Source of the DNA: Bacteroidota bacterium
GTDB lineage: Bacteria > Bacteroidota > Bacteroidia > Bacteroidales > Prolixibacteraceae
NCBI GenBank assembly: GCA_023251455.1
Contig: JAHEYT010000061.1
Span: forward strand, 1-42,965
Length of the DNA: 42,965 bases
Reading direction: 5' to 3'
How positions within the stretch are numbered: the first letter of the stretch is position 1; each line of letters begins with the position of its first letter. Below are positions 1-8,976 of this stretch, piece by piece. The translations under genes and the position numbers were made by a program. The notes beneath the pieces were generated by a model. That model was given only the letters and a program-made list of their open reading frames with translations. It ran no database searches and had not been told where the DNA came from.

Positions 1-2604
1 GCTATTGCCATTGGTGTAATGGTCGATATTGGGATTGTGGATGTTGAGAATATTCTCCGGCACCTGGAAATGCCGGAAAATAAAGGAATCCGTGGTAAAA
101 AACTGATGTCGGTAATTTACGAGGCAACCACCGAAGTGCGTGATGCCGTGGTTACATCCATCGCCACAACTATAGTCAGTTTCCTTCCGGTTTTTGCCAT
201 GCAGGCTGCCGAAGGAAAGTTGTTTCACCCACTGGCATTTACCAAAACCTTTTCGCTGATTTCAGCATTCCTGCTTGGGATTATTGTTTTGCCGACCTTA
301 ACGCACATCTTCTTCAATATTAGTTTTGATACAAAAAAAATTCGACGGATATGGAACGGTTGTTTAATGATAGCCGGTGTCCTTTTTGTCATTATTTGGC
401 ACGTCTGGCCTGCGTTGGCTTTAATTGCAGTTGGGGTCAATAATTTACTTGATTACCGCTGGCCCGAGCGCCGGAAAGAATTTCCAAACTACATCAACAT
501 TGCCATTACGGTACTTGTGGCTGCCTGGTACCTTACCATTGAGTGGCTCCCATTAGGCGCCCACAACAGCACATTCTCAAATTTTATTTTTGTAAGCGGT
601 ATAATTATAGTGATTCTTGCAGCCCTGATGTCGATGGTACACTTTTATGAAGGTATCATGCGGTGGGCGCTGGAACACAAATGGAAATTTCTCATCATAC
701 CGATTGTTACCTTGTTATTTGGTTTGCTGGCATGGCAGGGATTTGATAAAACATTCAGCCCTGTTGCTTCAGGAATGGAAAAAGTTGGCTGGAAAGATTT
801 CAGGCAAACAGCTTTTTGGAAATCTTCCGCGGAAACATTTCCTGGTACGGGCAAAGAGTTTATGCCATCATTAAACGAAGGCTCGTTCTTGTTGATGCCC
901 ACCAGTATGCCCCATTCCAGTATTCAGAAGAACCTCGAATACATCGAAACGCTTGACAAGCGGCTTTCGGCCATACCAGAAGTGGAAGTGGCCGTCGGGA
1001 AATGGGGTCGCGTCAATTCAGCGCTCGATCCGGCGCCAGTGCAGATGTTCGAAAATACGATCAGTTACCGCTCAGAATATATTCTTGATGAAAACGGACA
1101 TCGAATGCAGTTTAAAGTTGACCGTGAAGGCAATTTTATACTTAAAAGCGGGGCGAAATATAATTTGGAAAAGGACGGGTTCAAGGCCATTCCTGTTGAC
1201 AGCCTGATCCCAGCGGAAAATGGTGAATATTTCCGTCAATGGAGGCCTGAAATAAAAAGGCCGAACGACATCTGGAATCAAATCGTAAAAGTGACCAACA
1301 TTCCGGGATTGACCTCTGCGCCAAAGTTGCAACCTATCGAAGCCCGTTTGGTGATGCTTTCTACAGGCATGCGTGCCCCAATGGGATTGAAAGTTTTTGG
1401 TCCTGATCTTGACGCAATCGAAGAAGGCGGAATGTTACTGGAACAGGCTTTGAAAGAAGTTCCATCCATCAAAGCTTCTGCTGTATTCTACGACCGTGCC
1501 GTTGGCGCTCCTTACCTTGAAATTAAATTGAACCGTGAGGCGATGGCCCGCTATGGTATGACAGTAAGCGAAGTACAGGAAATTTTGCAGGTAGCTGTCG
1601 GAGGTATGGCTCTTTCTTCATCTGTTGAAGGACGTGAAAGGTTTCCGCTTAGGGTTCGATATGCGCGTGAATTGCGCGATAATCCGGAGGATATTAAACG
1701 TATCCTGATTCCCGCTATGAATGGTGTTCAAATTCCGCTGAGTGAAATTGCTGACATCGACTATACCCGTGGCGCGCAGATGATCAGAAGTGAAAACACC
1801 TTCCTGAACGGGTATGTTATTTTCGATAAAAATGAAGGTATAGCTGAAGTAGATGTTGTGGATCAGGCAACTAAGATATTGAAGCAAAAACTAAGCTCGG
1901 GCGCACTGGTTTTGCCAGCCGGTGTATCCTACCAATTTGCAGGAAATTACGAACATCAGATTAGGGCGACCAAACGATTGATGATAGTTATCCCAATTAG
2001 TTTGCTCTTGATTTTGCTGTTGCTCTATTTCCAGTTCCGAACGGTAACGGCTTCGCTCATTCACTTCTCTGGAGTTTTCGTGGCTTTTGCAGGAGGTTTT
2101 ATTATGCTTTGGTTGTATGGTCAGGACTGGTTCCTTAATTTTTCAATTGAAGGGATCAACCTTCGGGATATGTTCCAAATGCATACGATTAATTTGAGCG
2201 TCGCGGTCTGGGTTGGGTTCATCGCCTTGTTCGGAATCGCTACCAACGATGGAGTAATTATGGGAACCTATATCCACCAGGTATTCGAAGCCAGGCATCC
2301 GGCGACTGTCCACGATGTGCGAGAAGCAGTTGTTTCTGCCGGACTGAAACGTGTACGTCCGGCCATGATGACTACCGCAGTTGCTGTTATCGCTTTGCTG
2401 CCCGTCTTATCATCGAACGGTAAGGGTTCCGACATCATGATTCCGATGGCAATCCCCATGTTTGGCGGTATGGTTATTCAGGTCATGACCGTCTTCGTTG
2501 TCCCGATGTTTCAGGCCATGTGGAGGGAAGGAGCTGTAACAAAGCATAATAAATTAACAATTAATAACCCTAATAATCAAGATGATGAAAACTCAGGCAT
2601 ATAA
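1..2604 (+). CDS. cusA: CusA-type heavy-metal RND efflux pump, 5'-truncated by the window edge
   Basis: The reading frame is open from base 1, so the gene begins upstream; 867 residues are visible and the first methionine at 19 is internal. It is the inner-membrane proton-driven pump of a tripartite Cu(I)/Ag(I) exporter. The visible part starts in TM4 with GVMVDIGIVDVENI, close to the CusA signature (GAMVDAAIVMIEN), and ends with the TM10-12 bundle (GIATNDGVIMGTYI). It is longer than CusA: roughly 200 extra residues lie after TM4, as extra hydrophobic segments (about visible residues 110-220) and an enlarged periplasmic region (about 255-415). The gene overlaps the TolC partner by 23 bp, indicating one operon. 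Metal specificity is inferred from the signature and the CusB/HMA neighbours. Confidence 0.9.
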   Translation, partial: AIAIGVMVDIGIVDVENILRHLEMPENKGIRGKKLMSVIYEATTEVRDAVVTSIATTIVSFLPVFAMQAAEGKLFHPLAFTKTFSLISAFLLGIIVLPTLTHIFFNISFDTKKIRRIWNGCLMIAGVLFVIIWHVWPALALIAVGVNNLLDYRWPERRKEFPNYINIAITVLVAAWYLTIEWLPLGAHNSTFSNFIFVSGIIIVILAALMSMVHFYEGIMRWALEHKWKFLIIPIVTLLFGLLAWQGFDKTFSPVASGMEKVGWKDFRQTAFWKSSAETFPGTGKEFMPSLNEGSFLLMPTSMPHSSIQKNLEYIETLDKRLSAIPEVEVAVGKWGRVNSALDPAPVQMFENTISYRSEYILDENGHRMQFKVDREGNFILKSGAKYNLEKDGFKAIPVDSLIPAENGEYFRQWRPEIKRPNDIWNQIVKVTNIPGLTSAPKLQPIEARLVMLSTGMRAPMGLKVFGPDLDAIEEGGMLLEQALKEVPSIKASAVFYDRAVGAPYLEIKLNREAMARYGMTVSEVQEILQVAVGGMALSSSVEGRERFPLRVRYARELRDNPEDIKRILIPAMNGVQIPLSEIADIDYTRGAQMIRSENTFLNGYVIFDKNEGIAEVDVVDQATKILKQKLSSGALVLPAGVSYQFAGNYEHQIRATKRLMIVIPISLLLILLLLYFQFRTVTASLIHFSGVFVAFAGGFIMLWLYGQDWFLNFSIEGINLRDMFQMHTINLSVAVWVGFIALFGIATNDGVIMGTYIHQVFEARHPATVHDVREAVVSAGLKRVRPAMMTTAVAVIALLPVLSSNGKGSDIMIPMAIPMFGGMVIQVMTVFVVPMFQAMWREGAVTKHNKLTINNPNNQDDENSGI

Positions 2605-4033
2605 AAAATTACTGTTCTTATTGCTTGCTCTTGGTAGTTGGGTTATTGGGTTTAGTCAGGAAAAGACAGATTCTCTATTCAACTATCTCGAAATTGCAGT
2701 CAAAAATAATCCAACTGTACTTCAGCGGTTTGCTGAATATGAGGCCGCTTTGCAAAAAGTACCACAGGTGGGGAGTTTACCCGATCCTGAAGCCAGTCTT
2801 GGGGTTTTCCTCAAGCCTATGGAACTGGTTGGAGGAAATCAATTGGCTGATATACAACTTATGCAAATGTTCCCCTGGTTTGGGGTACTGAAAAATGCAA
2901 AAGATGAAATGAGCCTGATGGCCAAAGCCAAATATGAAACGTTTCGTGATGCCAAATTGCAGGTATTCTACGATGTGCAGCGCACTTGGTACGATTTGAA
3001 CAAGATCAAACAGAACATCCGCGTTTCGGAAAAAAACATTGATCTGCTTCGCACGATTGAACGGCTGGCTGTGGTCAGGTTTAAAGCTGGTCCTTCAGGG
3101 AACAGTTCAGCGCCTTCTGGTCCAACAACAACTCCAGCTTCCGGCAAAAGTTCTTCTTCAGGATCTTCAGGAATGAATAGCATGGGAGGAGGTTCGGGCA
3201 GTTCTGCCGGATCAGCTTCAGGCCAATCGGCTTCTCCAATGGGGGGCAGCTCAATGGGTTCCTCCTCTGGTGGTTCAGGACTTTCGGATGTGTATCGGAT
3301 TCAGATTGAAATTGGCGACCTTCAGAATAACATTAACTTGTTAAACAACCAGTTAGTCACCATTTCGGCACAATTTAACAGTTACCTGAACAGGCCACAA
3401 GCCACAATTGTAAACGTACCTGATTCTGTAACAATTGAAAGCTTTGAACCTTCCCTTTTGGCTATATCTGATAGTATCCTGAAGAATAATCCAATGTTGG
3501 GGATGCTTCAGTTCGAACAGCAATCGTTGGAGGCACGCAAGCAAATGGTTACAAAGATGAGCTACCCGATGGTTGGGGTGGGCTTAAATTATTCGCTGAT
3601 CAATAAAAACGAGATGTCAACATCGCCAATGAACGGAAAAGACATGATTATGCCCGAGGTTAAGGTTACGTTGCCCATTTACCGCAAAAAGTACAAGGCC
3701 ATGCGCGACGAAGCCGACTTTTTGAAATCGGCGAATACCCAAAATTATCAGGCTGTGGCGAATTCACTGCAGACCGAGTATTATCAGGCATTGCAATTGT
3801 ATCAGGATGCACAGCGCAGGACAAAACTTTATGCCAACCAATATCAGTTGGCATCCAAATCGCTCGACATCATGTTTAAAAGTTTTGCTTCGTCGGGCAG
3901 TTCACTCACCGATATTCTGCGGGTCAGGCAGCAAACGCTCGATTACGAGTACCGGCAGGTGGAAGCAGTGGCTGACTATAATACGTCTGTTGCCTGGCTC
4001 AAACGATTAATGGCATATTCAAAAATTCAGTAA
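2582..4033 (+). CDS. TolC-family outer membrane efflux protein (CusC-like) with Ser/Gly/Met-rich insert
   Basis: This 483-residue protein should form the outer-membrane channel of the Cus-like pump. It has an N-terminal signal peptide (about residues 1-25, ending GFSQ) and two TolC-type coiled-coil halves. Between them, residues 169-234 are almost entirely Ser, Gly, Ala and Thr with several Met (for example GMNSMGGGSGSS). Such an insert is not part of the TolC fold and may be a flexible loop or a weak copper-binding segment. ATG codons at 2582 and 2585 are both possible; both overlap the end of the RND gene, so translation is probably coupled. The order pump-channel-adaptor is common in Bacteroidota. 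Confidence 0.88.
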   Translation: MMKTQAYKKLLFLLLALGSWVIGFSQEKTDSLFNYLEIAVKNNPTVLQRFAEYEAALQKVPQVGSLPDPEASLGVFLKPMELVGGNQLADIQLMQMFPWFGVLKNAKDEMSLMAKAKYETFRDAKLQVFYDVQRTWYDLNKIKQNIRVSEKNIDLLRTIERLAVVRFKAGPSGNSSAPSGPTTTPASGKSSSSGSSGMNSMGGGSGSSAGSASGQSASPMGGSSMGSSSGGSGLSDVYRIQIEIGDLQNNINLLNNQLVTISAQFNSYLNRPQATIVNVPDSVTIESFEPSLLAISDSILKNNPMLGMLQFEQQSLEARKQMVTKMSYPMVGVGLNYSLINKNEMSTSPMNGKDMIMPEVKVTLPIYRKKYKAMRDEADFLKSANTQNYQAVANSLQTEYYQALQLYQDAQRRTKLYANQYQLASKSLDIMFKSFASSGSSLTDILRVRQQTLDYEYRQVEAVADYNTSVAWLKRLMAYSKIQ

Positions 4034-4050
4034 CATAAAATTTAAATACT

Positions 4051-5661
4051 ATGAAAATATTTAGTAATAAATACGTCCGCTTTAGCCTCATTCTGATTGG
4101 GGGTATTTTGCTTGGTTGGATATTTTTCCATTCGTCTCCAGCCAAAGAAGAAAAACACGACCACGCTGCAGAAGTGGCGAAAGGTGAGGTCTGGACCTGC
4201 TCGATGCATCCGCATATTCGAATGGATAAACCCGGTAAATGTCCCATTTGTGCGATGGATTTAATTCCGCTCACCCAAAGCGGTACCGCAGAAATGGACC
4301 CGGCAGCAGTACATTTGACCAAAGAGGCAGCCCAGTTGGCCAATGTGCTTACATCGGTTGTTTCGCGTCAAAATCCTGAAAAAGAAGTGCGTCTTTACGG
4401 GAAAGTGCAAGCTGACGAGCGCTTATTGCAAAATCAGGTGGCACATATTTCCGGAAGGGTTGAAAAGTTGTTTGTTAATTTCACAGGTGAGCCTGTTCGC
4501 AAAGGACAAAAACTGGCGCTTATTTATTCGCCGGAATTGGTGACTGCCCAGCAGGAATTACTAGAAGCGGCCAAAACCAAATTAGCGCAGCCCGAAATTT
4601 ACGAAGCGGCTAAAGAAAAACTTCGCCAGTGGAAACTTACTGATTCACAAATTTCGGCAATCGAAAGTTCCGGGAATGTTCAGGCCAATGTAGAGGTTGA
4701 ATCGACTACTTCAGGCATTATTACCGCAAGGCGCGTTAACAATGGCGACTATGTCAGCCAAGGGTCAGTACTTTACGAAGTTTCTGATCTTTCGCGCGTA
4801 TGGCTCTTATTTGATGCCTACGAAAGCGACCTTCCATTTCTGAAAATGGGCGATAAGATCGATTTTTCAATTCAGGCGTTGCCAGGCCCAACTTTCTCCG
4901 GAGCCATTCGGTTCATTGATCCTGTGATTGATCCTGTGAACCGCGTGGCCAAAGTCCGTGTGGAAATCAGCAACCCAGGGGCAAAACTAAAACCTGAAAT
5001 GTTTGCCACAGGACTGGTAAAAGCGAATCTCAATGAATTCAAGGACAAGTTGGTTATTCCGCGTTCGGCAGTGCTTTGGACTGGAAAACGTTCCATTGTG
5101 TATGTGAAAGAACCCAATAGCGAAGAGCCTGTTTTCAAAATTCGAGAAATTGAACTGGGGCCACAACTGGGGAATAGTTATGTAGTACTGGACGGTTTGG
5201 CAGATGGTGAAGAAATTGTGACACAAAGTGCGTTCAGCGTTGATGCCGCAGCCCAGTTGGAAGGCAAGCCCAGTATGATGAATCCTACAGGTGGAAAAGT
5301 CTCTACTGGACATGATCATGGAGGAATGGACATGGGAGACAGCAAATCAGGAGATATGTCTGGAATGGATATGGGCAAAGGTTCAGAAAAAGCTAATACT
5401 CAACATCAGATGGTTAATATCTCCGGAAACTGTGATATGTGCAAAGAACGCATAGAAACGGCAGCTAAGTCGGTTTCAGGGGTTGCTTCAGCCGAATGGA
5501 GCGCTGAAACTAAAAAACTGCATGTGCAGTTTGACGGCGCGAAAACCAACCTGGACGATATCCAAAAAGCTATTGCCAAAGCTGGTCACGACACCGAAAA
5601 ATACAAAGCTTCGGATGCTGCTTACAAAGCTCTTCCGGAGTGCTGTTTGTACCGGAAATAG
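4051..5661 (+). CDS. cusB: CusB-type periplasmic adaptor with heavy-metal-binding and HMA domains
   Basis: A 536-residue membrane-fusion protein linking the RND pump to the TolC channel. In order: an N-terminal membrane anchor (about 11-27); a YHS-like heavy-metal-binding motif with Cys50, Met52-His53, Cys64 and Cys67 (WTCSMHPH, GKCPICAMDL); lipoyl/HlyD barrel regions (about 120-400); a His/Met-rich linker (HDHGGMDMGD, GMDMGKG); and a C-terminal HMA domain from about 454 with Cys461/Cys464 (NCDMC) and a terminal Cys531-Cys532 pair. The tail makes it its own copper donor or acceptor. It starts 17 bp after the TolC gene. The Cu(I)/Ag(I) role is inferred from family features. Confidence 0.92.
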   Translation: MKIFSNKYVRFSLILIGGILLGWIFFHSSPAKEEKHDHAAEVAKGEVWTCSMHPHIRMDKPGKCPICAMDLIPLTQSGTAEMDPAAVHLTKEAAQLANVLTSVVSRQNPEKEVRLYGKVQADERLLQNQVAHISGRVEKLFVNFTGEPVRKGQKLALIYSPELVTAQQELLEAAKTKLAQPEIYEAAKEKLRQWKLTDSQISAIESSGNVQANVEVESTTSGIITARRVNNGDYVSQGSVLYEVSDLSRVWLLFDAYESDLPFLKMGDKIDFSIQALPGPTFSGAIRFIDPVIDPVNRVAKVRVEISNPGAKLKPEMFATGLVKANLNEFKDKLVIPRSAVLWTGKRSIVYVKEPNSEEPVFKIREIELGPQLGNSYVVLDGLADGEEIVTQSAFSVDAAAQLEGKPSMMNPTGGKVSTGHDHGGMDMGDSKSGDMSGMDMGKGSEKANTQHQMVNISGNCDMCKERIETAAKSVSGVASAEWSAETKKLHVQFDGAKTNLDDIQKAIAKAGHDTEKYKASDAAYKALPECCLYRK

Positions 5662-5681
5662 TTTGGTTTACTTTTCATCCA

Positions 5682-5714
5682 ATTGATCCGATGACTTTTA
5701 GTTGTCGGATCAAT
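5682..5714 (+). terminator. Hairpin after the cus-like operon
   Basis: A perfect 10-bp inverted repeat, ATTGATCCGA / TCGGATCAAT, with a 13-base loop lies 20 bp after the cusB stop. There is no clear T-tract behind it, so it may be a weak or factor-assisted terminator or an mRNA 3' stabiliser. Confidence 0.5.
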
Positions 5715-6107
5715 GGATGCAAAAAAGAAGCATATCAGTTAGTTGAATATCAGAAAGTTCTGTATTTAGCCATAGCAGTCGGAGGTATGGTAGGATATTT
5801 CGTGTTGCATCCCATCATTGTGGTTATTATTGGTTCAACGTCAATAATACAAAAGTTACACTTCAACCGTACTGGATGCTTCATTTGTTGGAAAATACGC
5901 GCTTTTCATCTGAATATGAATCCTATGTTGTAGATTTTTCTAGTCATCGGGAGTATTGCCGGATTAGCGCCTAGACTTTACTTCAGAAAAATTCGTCGTC
6001 GAAAACAAGAAATTAATACACAGCAATATCAGCTAAGTGAACATTGGATGAACTTGAAATACAACAGATGGCGGAGATATCATAAAATTATATTTCCCGT
6101 ATGCTAA
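5691..6107 (+). pseudogene. Decayed membrane protein related to the next gene
   Basis: Translated fragments match the N-terminal membrane region of the following gene but cannot be joined. In the frame of position 5691 one reads VGGMVGYFVLHPIIVVI (compare ILTGYFFIHPISMVI downstream). The match moves to another frame for about 80 bases (YWFNVNN, LLENTRFS), then returns to the first frame as FHLNMNPML. An in-frame TAG at 5931-5933 follows, then IFLVIGSIAGLAPRLYFRK (compare SMLGALIGLGSGFYYK). The frame ends at TAA 6105-6107. Two compensating frameshifts and one nonsense codon argue for decay rather than sequencing error. The true start is uncertain because the ATG at 5691 lies inside the hairpin. 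No AlbA_2 domain is left in it. Confidence 0.65.
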
Positions 6108-6156
6108 AAATTAATTCATAGCTTAACTTATGTTTTCTATAACAACAAAATTCACC

Positions 6157-6945
6157 ATGAAAAAGAATAAAGAACTGATTCTTCATACACTGATCGGAAT
6201 TTTAACCGGTTATTTCTTTATACACCCGATCAGCATGGTTATCTATTGGGTTCAATTGAATCCGGGTGAATTCAATATGGCAGGTTTAACCAATGTTTTT
6301 CTGGGAAATATCAAACACACTTTCAGTTTACACATGATGCCTATGTCAGTTGCTTTTTCAATGTTAGGCGCATTAATAGGTCTGGGATCGGGTTTCTACT
6401 ATAAATCCATTAAAAAGAGAGAATATTTACTATATGGGAAAAAACAGTTGTTACAGCAAAGCATCCCGAGTTTAATCGCCAATGGAGAGAGTGAGTTTGT
6501 CGAGTTTAAATCCTCCTTGCGACACGATTACAGGCAAATTAAAACAGATAAAAACCTGGAAGATGTGATTTTAAAATCAATTGCCGGGTTTCTCAACGCA
6601 CAGGGAGGAACCTTGATTATCGGCGTGAACGACAGTGGTGAAATTCTGGGACTTGAAAATGATTACTGGTCATTAAAGAGAAAGGATAAAGATGGTTTTC
6701 AGCAACGGTTAATCCTGATCATATCAAACGCTTTTGGCAAGGATATTTGTACAAAAATACACATCGCCTTCCATGAAATAAACAGCAAAGAAATCTGCAC
6801 GCTCTATGTTGAGCCTTCTCATCAGCCCGTATTCGTTAACGAAGATAATCGAACTATTTTCTTCCTCCGGACGGGAAATGTGACGAACCCTCTTACTACC
6901 AGCGAGGTGGTAAAATATTTGCAAAACAGAAATCTCGGTTTTTAA
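6157..6945 (+). CDS. Membrane-anchored AlbA_2 (Schlafen-type) domain protein
   Basis: The N-terminus has two hydrophobic segments (about residues 6-28 and 58-80, from the ATG at 6157), then an AlbA_2/Schlafen-type domain: ESEFVEFKSS, the SIAGFLNAQGGTLIIGVND core, and a C-terminal FFLRTGN stretch. In characterised relatives this domain binds nucleic acid and often sits in regulators. An in-frame ATG at 6130 would add nine residues; I prefer 6157 because the protein then starts with the basic MKKNKEL before the first helix. The role here is unknown. A membrane-tethered nucleic-acid-binding domain in a copper island is unusual. The decayed copy just upstream shares only the membrane part. Confidence 0.75.
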   Translation: MKKNKELILHTLIGILTGYFFIHPISMVIYWVQLNPGEFNMAGLTNVFLGNIKHTFSLHMMPMSVAFSMLGALIGLGSGFYYKSIKKREYLLYGKKQLLQQSIPSLIANGESEFVEFKSSLRHDYRQIKTDKNLEDVILKSIAGFLNAQGGTLIIGVNDSGEILGLENDYWSLKRKDKDGFQQRLILIISNAFGKDICTKIHIAFHEINSKEICTLYVEPSHQPVFVNEDNRTIFFLRTGNVTNPLTTSEVVKYLQNRNLGF

Positions 6946-6964
6946 ATCGTTAAAATGTAAAACA

Positions 6965-7567
6965 ATGAAAACAACAATGATTATGCTTTTCCTGGCTTTG
7001 CTAAGCTGGGGGACAAGCGCCCAACACGATCATTCAAGCATGGGTGGTTCGGGAAGTAGCCATTCCAATATGACACCTAAAATGAAAGAAGAACCACGTG
7101 TTATACCTACATTAAAGGTTAAACAATCTCTCTCGGTAACTTCCATCCTCGACAATTACCTGGCCATGAACGATGCGCTGGTGGATGATAACAGCAAAAA
7201 AGCCGCCAGTTCAGGCAAAATGTTACTGGATGCCCTTGGAAAATTTGATCTTTCTGGTCAGCCAGCGCCCAAACAAAAAGAATTGAAGGACATACTGGAT
7301 GATGCCAAAGAAAATGCGGAGCATATTTCTGAAAATGGTGACAAAATTGATCATCAAAGAGAACACTTTGAAATATTGGGAGGGGACCTCAAAGACCTGA
7401 TTGTTATTACAGGGTCAGACCGCACCTTGTATCAGTTATTTTGCCCGATGTACAATAACAATAAAGGTGGCAAGTGGTTAAGTGCATCCGATAAGGTTAA
7501 AAATCCATTTTTCGGTGATGAAAAGATGAAATGTGGCAGAGTACTTGTTGAAATTGCAGTTAAATGA
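6965..7567 (+). CDS. Secreted DUF3347 protein
   Basis: A 200-residue periplasmic protein with a signal peptide (about 1-19) and a short His/Met/Ser-rich stretch (HDHSSMGGSGSSHSNM) that could bind copper. DUF3347 follows: a helical part with YLAMNDALVDDN, then the diagnostic YQLFCPMYNN, WLSASDKVKNPFFGD and MKCGRV block with two cysteines. DUF3347 is often fused to or located beside CusB-type adaptors in Bacteroidota. The molecular function is not established; copper handling in the periplasm is the likely job. It overlaps the next gene by 4 bp (ATGA), so the two are translationally coupled. Confidence 0.85.
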   Translation: MKTTMIMLFLALLSWGTSAQHDHSSMGGSGSSHSNMTPKMKEEPRVIPTLKVKQSLSVTSILDNYLAMNDALVDDNSKKAASSGKMLLDALGKFDLSGQPAPKQKELKDILDDAKENAEHISENGDKIDHQREHFEILGGDLKDLIVITGSDRTLYQLFCPMYNNNKGGKWLSASDKVKNPFFGDEKMKCGRVLVEIAVK

Positions 7568-8028
7568 AACTAATAAAACTTATAGGTTTAGCAGTTTTGG
7601 TTGTTCTGGTGGGTCTTCAATTTATATCCACCAGATCAAATCAAAGCGCTGAAGTACCATCAACCGACTTTGTGTTAACTTATAAAGTTTCCGGAGAGGT
7701 GGGGCGTATATTGCATACTTCTTGCTACAACTGCCACAGCAATAATACCGACTATCCCTGGTACAGCAGAGTGCAGCCAGTTGGCTGGTTGTTAGAGAAT
7801 CATATTAACAAAGGAAAGGCCGAGCTAAATTTCAGCGATTTTGGATCTTATTCGGTCCGGAAACAAAAAAGCAAATTAAAATCAATGGCAACCCAGGTTG
7901 AAAAAGACGAAATGCCACTTTCTTCCTACACATTAATCCATCGGGATGCCCGTTTATCAAAGGATAGTAAAAAAGTACTCGTTGATTATTTTAATGCGTT
8001 GCAGGATAGTTTACAGCAAAACCCTTGA
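7564..8028 (+). CDS. Haem-binding domain protein (CxxCH)
   Basis: A 154-residue protein with an N-terminal membrane anchor (about 4-21) and a Haem_bd-type domain exposed to the periplasm. Cys54, Cys57 and His58 (SCYNCHSN) form a c-type haem attachment motif, followed by the family's YPWYSRVQPVGWLL and H-rich helix. Members are small cytochrome-like proteins often encoded near metal or respiratory genes. It is coupled to the DUF3347 gene by an ATGA overlap, suggesting a shared function such as copper redox control. That link is inference. Confidence 0.85.
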   Translation: MKLIKLIGLAVLVVLVGLQFISTRSNQSAEVPSTDFVLTYKVSGEVGRILHTSCYNCHSNNTDYPWYSRVQPVGWLLENHINKGKAELNFSDFGSYSVRKQKSKLKSMATQVEKDEMPLSSYTLIHRDARLSKDSKKVLVDYFNALQDSLQQNP

Positions 8029-8049
8029 TCAAAAATTAAAAGCAGGACT

Positions 8050-8409
8050 ATGAAATTGGGAAAATATTCATTTACGGGACCTATCGAATCGATTGATAAA
8101 ATTAAAGACAGGTCGGGTGTATTTGCAATTGTTTGCAAAGTGGATACTGAATATTTTTTAATCGACGTTGTTGAAAGTTCAAAATTGAGAACTAAAATCG
8201 GGGATCAAGGAAAGAAAGACTGTTGGATAAAAAGCTGCAATGGGAAATTGCTGATTTTTGTCCACTATACCACATTTTTAAAACATGAAAGTAGAATACT
8301 AATCGAACAGGAAATAAGAGACTTATTTCACCCGCCTTGCAAGACAGAAAATATAGCGCTGACTGATCATTTGAGTACCTCACATATAGCTTGTGATGGT
8401 ATTGGATAA
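8050..8409 (+). CDS. Conserved-looking hypothetical protein, possibly GIY-YIG-like
   Basis: A 119-residue cytosolic protein of unknown function. It lies 21 bp after the haem-binding gene in the same orientation. The pattern GVFAIVCKVDTEYFLIDVVESS, later IEQEIRDLFHPPC, resembles the outline of small GIY-YIG-fold proteins (a beta hairpin, then an ExE helix before an NPP-like end). The catalytic GIY and YIG triplets are not evident, so activity is doubtful. This fold suggestion is weak. Confidence 0.55.
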   Translation: MKLGKYSFTGPIESIDKIKDRSGVFAIVCKVDTEYFLIDVVESSKLRTKIGDQGKKDCWIKSCNGKLLIFVHYTTFLKHESRILIEQEIRDLFHPPCKTENIALTDHLSTSHIACDGIG

Positions 8410-8512
8410 GCAAATAATTTCAACTTATGAAACGAACATGCTTGCACAAATAAATCACCAAAAAAATGCAAATATGCGAGTTCAGCACTGTAATTAAAAA
8501 AATTATCATCGT

Positions 8513-8956
8513 ATGAAAAAATTAACTGAAGCGCAGAAACGCAAGATTAAAACAGATAGAATAATTGATCGGATTTGCCTTTTCAGCGGAATACTCTTCT
8601 TCGGTTTTGTTTCCTGGGTTGCCTTCAATAACTATTATGGATATGATATCCGTAAAAATTTGTTGTTGGCAAAGTTTGATAATAAGGAAGTCAAAGGTGA
8701 ACAAGTATGTATGTATCGAAACAAACTGAATGTGGGGCCTTCTATTCCTGTTGTGATTGATGGTGAAACCTATTATGTATGCTGCCTGGGATGTGGAGAT
8801 AAGCTGAAACAAAACTATCAGGACTCTCAATATGGTGAAGACAAATTTTCGCACCACCGGATAAAAAAAACAAAAGCGTTTATCGCTTTAACTAAAAAAT
8901 CGAACGGGAAAGTGAGCTACTTTGAATCTGAAGAAAACTTTAATCATTTTAAATAA
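8513..8956 (+). CDS. Membrane-anchored TRASH-like (MlpB-type) cysteine protein
   Basis: A 147-residue protein with one N-terminal membrane helix (about 20-40). The soluble part has Cys66 (VCMYRN), then IPVVIDGETYYVCC with Cys90-Cys91 and Cys94 (CCLGCGDKL), and a tail KVSYFESEENFNHF. This spacing resembles TRASH-type metal-binding domains and Bacteroidota proteins annotated as MlpB. It probably binds copper or another soft metal at the membrane surface. It sits between the haem protein and the HMA proteins, supporting a metal-homeostasis role. Confidence 0.7.
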   Translation: MKKLTEAQKRKIKTDRIIDRICLFSGILFFGFVSWVAFNNYYGYDIRKNLLLAKFDNKEVKGEQVCMYRNKLNVGPSIPVVIDGETYYVCCLGCGDKLKQNYQDSQYGEDKFSHHRIKKTKAFIALTKKSNGKVSYFESEENFNHFK

Positions 8957-8976
8957 AGCAAATTTTTAACCCTAAA

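Noticed and set aside
5640..5933. Open frame for a 97-residue protein after cusB
   Set aside because: It starts inside cusB and its parts match a frameshifted relative of the next gene; treated as a pseudogene.
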